A stretch of 64,000 nucleotides of DNA from Lachnospiraceae bacterium (lineage in GTDB: Bacteria; Bacillota; Clostridia; Lachnospirales; Lachnospiraceae). The notes beneath the pieces were generated by a model that was given only the letters and a program-made list of their open reading frames with translations, was not told the origin of the DNA and ran no database searches. The translations under genes were made by a program, and so were the position numbers. The stretch covers positions 62,001 through 126,000 of the forward strand of contig JAITGA010000016.1 of assembly GCA_031280955.1 (NCBI GenBank). The letters run 5' to 3'. Of this stretch, positions 57,646-64,000 are shown one piece after another. How positions within the stretch are numbered: the first letter of the stretch is position 1; the number at the start of each line of letters is the position of its first letter.

Positions 57646-58697
57646 TAATTTTTCGTACTGATGCCAACTCGGATATTGCCACCGGACATATGGTGCGCTC
57701 AATCGCTATAGCCAACGAGTGTCATGCTCACGGAGAAGCGGTTTGTTTCGTTGTCGCAGACGAGATATCGGCGGAGATTATGGCAGGTTTTTGTCGGGAA
57801 ACGATTAGTCATCATGTCGAGATTCTCGATAGTTCCTATAATGATATGGAGGCAGAGCTGCCTAAATTCATTGATTTTTTATTAAAGAAAAAGCCGAAGG
57901 CACTTTTGCTTGATTCATATTTTGCCACCTCTCGATATATTACGTCGCTTAATGATTATACCCGTACTTTTTATCTGGATGACTTCGGTAATTATGATAT
58001 GCCAGCCGCTGTCATCATCGACTATACGGCAAAGGCTAATCATCTGCAAACAACAAGAAAGACTCACGAAAACAGACGCACGGCAAAGTATTTGCTTGGG
58101 TCAATGTACACTCCTTTGCGGGAACAATTTCGTGATGTAAAATACCATGTTCGTGAGGAAGTACGTGATATTTTCATTTCTGCAGGCGGGAGCGATATCG
58201 GGAACATGACAGGGGAGCTACTGGAGCTTATCCAAGAGATGACAGCAGACGGGATTCGCTTTCATGTTGTCGTCGGAATCGTCAACCCCCATCGTGACAG
58301 GTTAAGAGCACAATTTGCGGCAGTAGCGAACATCATTTTTTATGAAAATGTAAGTGAGATGGCAAGCTTGATGCAAGAATGTGATATCGCAATTACAGCT
58401 GCCGGTTCGACTATTTGTGAACTTTGTGCCGTGGGTGTGCCAACGATATGTTTTACGGTAGCGGACAATCAAGTAACCAACGCTGAGGGACTGTCTGCCG
58501 CTGGAGCAGTGATATATGTCGGCTCACAGCAAGATGATAAAGAGGGTGAAGATAGCAAAAGTGTTGCCGGGGATATCAAAGCCCATCTCTTTGCTCTCAT
58601 TGGTGATTTTCCCCGCCGTACTTCCATGTCTGCACAAATGCGGAGTATCGTTGACGGACAGGGAGCAAGCCGCATTGCAAAAGAGTTGATGGGGTGA
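57642..58697 (+). CDS. pseG: UDP-2,4-diacetamido-2,4,6-trideoxy-L-altrose hydrolase (PseG)
   Basis: It begins at an ATGA overlap with pseI. The 351-residue protein has RTDANSDIATGHMVRS at the start and SAGGSDIGNMT in the C-terminal half, typical of PseG, a GT-B-like UDP-sugar hydrolase. No PseH acetyltransferase domain is fused to it. Confidence 0.92.
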   Translation: MIIFRTDANSDIATGHMVRSIAIANECHAHGEAVCFVVADEISAEIMAGFCRETISHHVEILDSSYNDMEAELPKFIDFLLKKKPKALLLDSYFATSRYITSLNDYTRTFYLDDFGNYDMPAAVIIDYTAKANHLQTTRKTHENRRTAKYLLGSMYTPLREQFRDVKYHVREEVRDIFISAGGSDIGNMTGELLELIQEMTADGIRFHVVVGIVNPHRDRLRAQFAAVANIIFYENVSEMASLMQECDIAITAAGSTICELCAVGVPTICFTVADNQVTNAEGLSAAGAVIYVGSQQDDKEGEDSKSVAGDIKAHLFALIGDFPRRTSMSAQMRSIVDGQGASRIAKELMG

Positions 58698-58699
58698 CG

Positions 58700-59833
58700 A
58701 TGAAAGAGCGGATTTATGTATGCCATACCTTTTATCATGTATATATTGCCTGTCTCAAGGAGCTGACAGGGGTATATTCACATGAACAGGGTGCAGTCGC
58801 ACCCGAATCAACTTGCGATACTCTTGCGAAAAAACATTCTAAGGAACTAGGTGCGACGGTAGTTTTGAGCCGTGTATTTCTTGATTTCGGTGATTTGAAG
58901 AGCCGTCTTGAAGAGTCGGGGATTTTTCGTGAGGTCTTTGATTATGATGAAAAAGCAGCGGAGTTTTTTCCTGAACTATCCAAGTACCGTGTCAACAGCG
59001 GTAATATCTTTCTTCACATGATAAGGCGAATCATTTTTACCAAAAAACTGGGAAAAGCGCAAATTCCGTACTTGCCGGTTGATTTTCGTCACTATCGGGA
59101 TATCTATGTTTTTTGCGATTCCGATCCGATTGGCTACTATCTCAACTACGCCCGTATTCCTTATCATGCGGTTGAGGATGGGCTTGATTGCCTGTCCAAT
59201 TTCGATGCCGCCCACTTTGACAATCGCAGGTTCTTTCGCTTCAAGGCGTGGATGTCAGCTCTCAATCTCATCTTTATTCAAAATGGCTACGGAAAGTATT
59301 GCCTTGACATGGAGGTTAACGATATCAGCGTTGTTCCCAATCCCATCCCCAATGTCATAGAACAGCCACGGGCGGAGCTGGTAAACAAACTAAGCACAGC
59401 CGACCAAGAGGCTCTGCTCAAGATATTTGTTGCCGATTTAGATGGGTTACAGGCAAAGCTTAGGGAAGTCAAAGAGCCGTTTGTCTTGCTGCTCACAGAA
59501 GAGATAGGCGATATCGAAACAAGGGAGAGAATATTTACCGCTGCTATTGACCGACACGGTCAATTAAATGGGCGGCCGGCAAAGATTGTTATCAAACCCC
59601 ACCCCCGTGACACCCTTGACTATCAAACCCTCTTCCCGGAACACATCGTTTTGAATCGGTTATTTCCGATGGAGATGTTGAACTTCATTCCCAATTTGGA
59701 AGTCGGGCGGGTTATTTCCGTACTAACGGTACTAAAGGGAGTGACTTTTTCAGCAGAAACCCTTTTCCTCGGATTGGATTTTCTCGATGAGTTCATCGAC
59801 CCGCAAACCTACCGCAGAAATGAGCAAATATGA
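58700..59833 (+). CDS. GT52-like glycosyltransferase, possible pseudaminyltransferase
   Basis: The ATG at 58700 follows the pseG stop by 2 nt; GTG at 58694 is an alternative. The protein starts IYVCHTFYHVYIACLKE and later has VIKPHPRD and EMLNFIPN, as in GT52 and polysialyltransferase-like enzymes, which transfer nonulosonic acids from CMP donors. In this operon the natural donor would be CMP-pseudaminic acid. Its stop is 13 nt from the end of the convergent exchanger gene. Confidence 0.75.
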   Translation: MKERIYVCHTFYHVYIACLKELTGVYSHEQGAVAPESTCDTLAKKHSKELGATVVLSRVFLDFGDLKSRLEESGIFREVFDYDEKAAEFFPELSKYRVNSGNIFLHMIRRIIFTKKLGKAQIPYLPVDFRHYRDIYVFCDSDPIGYYLNYARIPYHAVEDGLDCLSNFDAAHFDNRRFFRFKAWMSALNLIFIQNGYGKYCLDMEVNDISVVPNPIPNVIEQPRAELVNKLSTADQEALLKIFVADLDGLQAKLREVKEPFVLLLTEEIGDIETRERIFTAAIDRHGQLNGRPAKIVIKPHPRDTLDYQTLFPEHIVLNRLFPMEMLNFIPNLEVGRVISVLTVLKGVTFSAETLFLGLDFLDEFIDPQTYRRNEQI

Positions 59834-59846
59834 TAGAGTGAGGGTA

Positions 59847-60785
59847 TTATCTTACCACCAGATACATATATATCAGATATATCAAAACTATTATTAACCC
59901 CTCACGGCGGGCAAGGCGTTTGTTGGTATAGAAGAATATCAGAGCGGCGGTACTGCCGATTAACAGAAATGTCGCATCATAAATATATGCACTGTCAATT
60001 TCAAGCGGGGTTATCAGCCCTGCGATTCCGAGGACAAGCATAATATTGAAAATATTAGAGCCAACGATATTACCGATGGCAAATTCGTTTTCGCCTTTTT
60101 TACAGGCGACCAGAGATGTTACCATTTCGGGTAATGATGTGCCGACTGCCACGATCGTCATCCCGATTATTCTTTCGGTTACTCCTAGTGAAACAGCGAT
60201 TTTCGTGGCACTATCCACGGTCAGTTGCCCGCCGAAGATGATTAGGGCAAAGCCGAGAAGCGCAAAGGTGATGATGAGAGGAAAAGGACGGGGCTTGTCC
60301 GCTTCCTCAGGTGGTGCTTCATTTGCTTCTTGATCCTTTTTCGCTTTTCGTATCAAGGTGACAATGTAAATCAAAAAGCAAAGAAGCAAAAGTCCTCCCC
60401 CCCAACGGGGGATATAGGTTCTGCCGATGAGCATTAGCGCCAGAAGCATAGCGGTAGCAATTATTGACATCCAAAAATCCTTGGATATCTCCTTTGCCTT
60501 AAAGGGCATTGCTCTAATCATGGCACACAGACCGATTACAAACATCAGATTGAAGAGATTTGAACCGACGACATTTCCAATGGCAAGAGCACTTACACCT
60601 TGAGCCGAGGCGGTGATACTGATGACACCCTCTGGTGCACTTGTTCCCATTGCCACGATGGTAAGGGCGATTATCGCTGGTGATACATTTAACTTTTTGG
60701 CGATACCGATGCTTGCATTTACGAAAACATCCGCACCTTTTATCAACATGGTAAAGCCGATGAGTAGCAGAAAACCTGCCAACAT
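59847..60785 (-). CDS. Na+/Ca2+ exchanger family antiporter
   Basis: The 312-residue protein has about ten membrane helices and two inverted alpha repeats: GTSAPEG...GNVVGSNLFN and GTSLPEM...GNIVGSNIFN. These acidic repeats bind the cations in the CaCA/YrbG family. It sits on the opposite strand between two glycan gene groups and seems unrelated to them. Confidence 0.92.
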   Translation of the reverse strand: MLAGFLLLIGFTMLIKGADVFVNASIGIAKKLNVSPAIIALTIVAMGTSAPEGVISITASAQGVSALAIGNVVGSNLFNLMFVIGLCAMIRAMPFKAKEISKDFWMSIIATAMLLALMLIGRTYIPRWGGGLLLLCFLIYIVTLIRKAKKDQEANEAPPEEADKPRPFPLIITFALLGFALIIFGGQLTVDSATKIAVSLGVTERIIGMTIVAVGTSLPEMVTSLVACKKGENEFAIGNIVGSNIFNIMLVLGIAGLITPLEIDSAYIYDATFLLIGSTAALIFFYTNKRLARREGLIIVLIYLIYMYLVVR

Positions 60786-60817
60786 TTGTCCAACCTCGTT
60801 TCGTTACAAAAACAAAA

Positions 60818-60852
60818 CCTCATGAACATCATGCCAGCTACTCATCATGAGG
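60818..60852. repeat. 8-bp inverted repeat in the divergent region before pglE
   Basis: CCTCATGA (60818-60825) and TCATGAGG (60845-60852) flank a 19-nt spacer. The region separates the exchanger and pglE starts and may hold control sites for both. Confidence 0.35.
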
Positions 60853-61006
60853 ATGTTAACATCACAAGCATAACACATATGTACTGTGAGTTCAATTATA
60901 CTTCTATTATCAGTATAATTATGGTAAACTTAGCTAAGAAGAACCCAATACAGCAGGTGAAGCAATCCATAAAAGCAGTAGCTACTAATCTCTTGGAGAT
61001 AAACGG

Positions 61007-62125
61007 ATGAATAAAAGAATATATCTTTCTTCCCCAACCATGCACGGAGAGGAAATGAAGTATATAGAAGAAGCGTTTGCCACCAACTGGGTTGCGCCAT
61101 TGGGGAAAAACGTTGATGAGTTTGAAAGAGAAGTGGCGGCATATCTTGGTGTTGGGCATGGAGCAGCATTAGTTTCAGGAACTGCAGCCCTGCATATGGC
61201 GGTCAAGTGGTTTGGCGTAACACAAGGAGATATCGTTTTCTGCACAGACCTAACTTTTGCGGCAACTGTCAATCCTGTTTCATATGAGGGGGGGAGACAG
61301 GTTTTCATAGATAGCGAGCCGGGGACATGGAACATGTGTCCGTTGGCACTCAAAGCCGCATTTCAAAAGCACCCGCACCCCAAAGCGGTGATAGTTGTCC
61401 ATTTATACGGTGTTCCCGCGCGGATAGATGAGATTAAAGAGATATGCAGCGAATACAATGTACCGCTGATTGAAGATGCGGCGGAAAGCATGGGTGCGCT
61501 TTTTCAAGGGCGGCAGACGGGAACTTTTGGCGATGTTTCTATTTTGTCATTTAATGGCAACAAAATAATCACGACATCAGGGGGGGGAATGTTGCTTTCT
61601 GATGACCCTCTGGCAGTTGAAAAAGCACGGTTTTGGGCGACTCAATCCCGAGAAGCTTTTCCGTATTACCAGCATGAGGAAATCGGTTATAACTATCGGA
61701 TGTCAAACATCGTTGCCGGGATAGGGCGTGGACAATTACGGCACTTGGATGAACATATTTCCAAGAAAAAGTTGATATATGAAAAATACCGTGAAGCATT
61801 TGTGGATTTGCCGATAAAAATGAATCCATATCATGAAGACAGCGAACCGATTTTTTGGCTGTCATGCATGACGATTGATGCAGGGTATAAGGTGACACCG
61901 GCGGATATTGCGGGAGAGCTTGCCAAAGTGAATGTCGAAGCACGACCGATATGGAAACCTCTTCATCTGCAACCTGTGTTTGCCGACAGAGATTTTGTTA
62001 CTGTAGCAGAAAATCCGATTACTGATGATATATTTGCACGAGGAATATGTCTGCCAAGTGACATCAAGATGACAGATGAAGAGATGAACATGATAATCAA
62101 TATGGTGAGGCGATTGTTTGTATAA
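61007..62125 (+). CDS. pglE: UDP-N-acetylbacillosamine-type aminotransferase (PglE-like)
   Basis: GGAG lies 9 nt before the ATG. The DegT-family protein has NWVAPLGKNVDEFE, DLTFAATVNP and the PLP lysine Lys186 in SFNGNKIITTSGGG, the pattern of PglE and related sugar transaminases. It would add an amino group at C4 of a UDP-4-keto sugar, giving a bacillosamine precursor. The gene overlaps the pglC-like gene, which supports this. The dehydratase and acetyltransferase (PglF, PglD) are not in the window. Confidence 0.85.
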   Translation: MNKRIYLSSPTMHGEEMKYIEEAFATNWVAPLGKNVDEFEREVAAYLGVGHGAALVSGTAALHMAVKWFGVTQGDIVFCTDLTFAATVNPVSYEGGRQVFIDSEPGTWNMCPLALKAAFQKHPHPKAVIVVHLYGVPARIDEIKEICSEYNVPLIEDAAESMGALFQGRQTGTFGDVSILSFNGNKIITTSGGGMLLSDDPLAVEKARFWATQSREAFPYYQHEEIGYNYRMSNIVAGIGRGQLRHLDEHISKKKLIYEKYREAFVDLPIKMNPYHEDSEPIFWLSCMTIDAGYKVTPADIAGELAKVNVEARPIWKPLHLQPVFADRDFVTVAENPITDDIFARGICLPSDIKMTDEEMNMIINMVRRLFV

Positions 62126-62723
62126 ACGATATGTGAAGCGGATAATGGACTTCGTTTTTTCTTTTGCGGCATTGATTGTTTTCTTGCCGCTGATGGTGTT
62201 GCTCACCATTATTGGCGTGTTTGCGATGAAGGGTAATCCTTTCTTTGTCCAGATTCGCCCCGGTAAGGATGAAAAGCTTTTTAAGATGATCAAATTCCGT
62301 TCGATGACATCTGAAACAGACGAAAAGGGAAAACCCCTTGCAGATGAAATACGCTTAAACAGATATGGACGGTTTATCAGGTCAACAAGCCTTGATGAGC
62401 TGCCGGAATTACTCAATATTATCAAAGGAGAGATGAGTATCGTCGGACCAAGGCCGCTGTTGATAGAGTATCTGCCCCTTTATAGTGAAAAGCAGAGACG
62501 GCGGCATGATGTAAGACCGGGGATGACCGGGTTGGCACAAATAAACGGCAGGAACGCTACGACATGGGCGGAGAGGTTTCGCTTTGATATCTCCTATGTA
62601 GAAACGTTAAGTCCGTGGTTGGATGTGAAAATCATATGGGCTACCATCATCAAGGTAATTAAGCGCGAGGGAGCAGCTGTCGATGATGGTATTTCCTTAG
62701 GATTATTTAGGGGAAACGGATAA
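62118..62723 (+). CDS. pglC: Undecaprenyl-phosphate sugar-1-phosphate transferase (PglC-like)
   Basis: It starts at TTG 62118, overlapping pglE by 8 nt, with GAGGCG upstream; no ATG gives the complete N-terminus. The 201-residue monotopic enzyme has a re-entrant hydrophobic N-terminus and the catalytic pair Asp93-Glu94 in SLDELPE, then SIVGPRPLL and RPGMTGLAQ. It puts the first sugar phosphate on the lipid carrier of a surface or protein glycan. PglE next to it suggests diacetamidobacillosamine as the first sugar. Confidence 0.92.
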   Translation: MYKRYVKRIMDFVFSFAALIVFLPLMVLLTIIGVFAMKGNPFFVQIRPGKDEKLFKMIKFRSMTSETDEKGKPLADEIRLNRYGRFIRSTSLDELPELLNIIKGEMSIVGPRPLLIEYLPLYSEKQRRRHDVRPGMTGLAQINGRNATTWAERFRFDISYVETLSPWLDVKIIWATIIKVIKREGAAVDDGISLGLFRGNG

Positions 62724-62728
62724 GGGAA

Positions 62729-63856
62729 ATGAAAATACTCTATGTTACCACAATTTCATTGACAATGGATTTCTTTGTCAGACATATCAAAATGTTGTTA
62801 GATGGTGGGAATGAAGTTGAACTGGCATGTAACTTTGCGAGACCACCCCATCAGTTTTATTTGGATACAAACTGCCTTGTTCATGATTTACCCTTTTCAC
62901 GTTCCCTTTTTTCTGCGAAAAACATCAAAGCTTATAAAGGGCTAAAAAAACTGATAAATGATGAAAACTATGATATTGTTCATACTCATACGCCAATAGC
63001 GTCGGTGTATGCACGGCTTGCTTGCCGAGGGGCGAGGAAAAGAGGGACTAGGGTTTTTTATACTGCTCATGGTTTTCATTTTTTCAAAGATGGATCGTTA
63101 AAGAACTGGTTGCTCTATTATCCCGTGGAACGGTATATGGCTCGCCATACTGATGTCATGATTACTATCTGTTGCGAGGATTACAAAAGAGCGAAACGCT
63201 TCATGGCTGACAGGGTGAAATACATCTCTGGTATCGGGATAGATATTAGTGCAATAGAGCAGGTCAAAACAGACCGCAAGGATAAACGGACGGAAGTGGG
63301 GATTCCGACAGATGCGCTGCTGCTTCTATCAGTCGGAGAGCTTAACCGCAATAAGAACCATGAGGTAGTATTAAAGGTACTGGCAACGCTGAAAGCGTTG
63401 GTTGAGATGTACGACATTCATTACCTTATTTGCGGCGTGGGAAGTGAACGGGACTACCTTGATACCCTTTGTACCAAACTAAACCTAGCTGAGCGGGTTC
63501 ATTTTCTGGGATTGCGAAGTGATGTGATAGAGATAATGAAAACAACGGACATATTTGTCCACCCATCAAAGCGGGAGGGGCTGTCGGTAGCTCTAATGGA
63601 GGCAATGGCATGTGGTTTGCCGATTATATGTGCGAAAATCAGAGGAAACGTAGATTTAATCAAAGATGGCGAGGGTGGGATTTTGTGTGAAAATGGAAAC
63701 ATTGCCACTTTGAGGGAAGCGATACGCTTATTAGGGGAAGACAGTACTTTGCGCCAGGAAATGGGAAGCTATAATCTTGAAAGGGTAAAGGAATTTGGTA
63801 TCGAGGGGGTATTGGCACAACTGGCGGAGATTTATGATGAAGTGAGTTTGTCTTAA
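62729..63856 (+). CDS. GT4 family glycosyltransferase
   Basis: AAGGGA lies close to the ATG, 5 nt after the pglC stop. The 375-residue GT-B protein has HTHTPIASVYARL in the N-terminal domain and a C-terminal donor-binding segment FVHPSKREGLSVALMEAMACG with the E-x7-E type motif. It probably adds the second sugar to the lipid-linked glycan begun by PglC. Confidence 0.9.
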   Translation: MKILYVTTISLTMDFFVRHIKMLLDGGNEVELACNFARPPHQFYLDTNCLVHDLPFSRSLFSAKNIKAYKGLKKLINDENYDIVHTHTPIASVYARLACRGARKRGTRVFYTAHGFHFFKDGSLKNWLLYYPVERYMARHTDVMITICCEDYKRAKRFMADRVKYISGIGIDISAIEQVKTDRKDKRTEVGIPTDALLLLSVGELNRNKNHEVVLKVLATLKALVEMYDIHYLICGVGSERDYLDTLCTKLNLAERVHFLGLRSDVIEIMKTTDIFVHPSKREGLSVALMEAMACGLPIICAKIRGNVDLIKDGEGGILCENGNIATLREAIRLLGEDSTLRQEMGSYNLERVKEFGIEGVLAQLAEIYDEVSLS

Positions 63857-63935
63857 CAACGAAGTCGTGATATACTCATGGGCGAAAGTAAATGTAGTTG
63901 AAAGTGACATAGCCTCAATATTTGCAGGAGCTTTT

Positions 63936-64000
63936 ATGCAAGAAATCATCAAAAAAAGTATTGCCATCAAACGTAGTATCATCATTATCGGGATCTGTCT
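63936..64000 (+). CDS. Start of a gene cut by the window end
   Basis: AGGAG lies 7 nt before the ATG, and the frame stays open to the end. The 21 visible complete codons begin MQEIIKKS and become strongly hydrophobic (SIIIIGIC), so a membrane protein of the glycan locus is likely. Nothing more can be said. Confidence 0.6.
   Translation, partial: MQEIIKKSIAIKRSIIIIGIC

Noticed and set aside
61862..62425. Antisense frame of 187 codons over pglE and pglC
   Set aside because: Both genes on the plus strand are complete with catalytic residues; the antisense frame is a shadow.

Overview
The window looks like a chromosomal segment from a plant-fibre-degrading member of the Clostridia (Bacillota), most likely from a gut or rumen. 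The reasons are strong AGGAGG-type ribosome binding sites, moderate GC in the core genes and lower GC in several islands, Gram-positive style lipoproteins and a C-terminally membrane-anchored xylanase, YhaM and MutS2, and pathways for arabinan/xylan and mannan breakdown. No rRNA, CRISPR array, integrase or complete insertion sequence was seen.

Layout. 1-9460: a beta-propeller/solute-binding lipoprotein, an M16-like peptidase, a CPBP membrane protease, a GH13 maltodextrin hydrolase and a hybrid histidine kinase. 9531-16690: a hemicellulose block with a surface-anchored GH11 xylanase, an AraM-like dehydrogenase (reverse strand), a GH51 alpha-arabinofuranosidase and a GH127 beta-arabinofuranosidase. 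The GH51/GH127 pair has a very good promoter overlapped by a perfect palindrome. 16727-21169: a catalytically dead HtrA-like PDZ protein, YhaM, an MFS transporter and an unknown protein. 21176-25691: a low-GC island with a three-gene restriction-modification cluster, bounded by a 12-bp direct repeat whose right copy overlaps the 3' end of a tRNA-Lys gene.

26053-35062: tatD and ksgA, followed by a hotspot in which the 3' end of ksgA occurs three times. The first interval holds a second propeller/solute-binding lipoprotein. The second holds six reverse-strand genes of unknown or immunity-like type. 35120-45544: a TPR/degenerate AAA protein, glgB, an AAC(3)-type acetyltransferase, a two-component system, mutS2 and a cyclophilin. 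45671-48900: an accessory region with a nested palindrome, broken genes (an excisionase-type HTH and a 5'-truncated cysteine desulfurase), a DUF3990/DUF3791 toxin-antitoxin-like operon and about 850 bp without clear genes.

48923-53532: an aldo/keto reductase with ferredoxin-like iron-sulfur motifs, cellobiose 2-epimerase, a GH130 mannosylglucose phosphorylase and mannose-6-phosphate isomerase. The last three fit a beta-mannan catabolic route. 53583-64000: surface glycan genes. A tightly overlapping pseudaminic acid cluster (pseC, GT2, pseF, pseI, pseG, GT52-like) lacks pseB and pseH. A reverse-strand Na+/Ca2+ exchanger follows, then pglE, pglC and a GT4 gene that look like the start of a second glycan locus running out of the window.

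The most unusual features are the triplicated ksgA 3' end with cargo between the copies, the tRNA-Lys-bounded restriction island, two degenerate-enzyme proteins (pseudo-HtrA and pseudo-AAA), the DUF3990/DUF3791 operon, and hairpins without U-tracts just upstream of three exported-protein genes.
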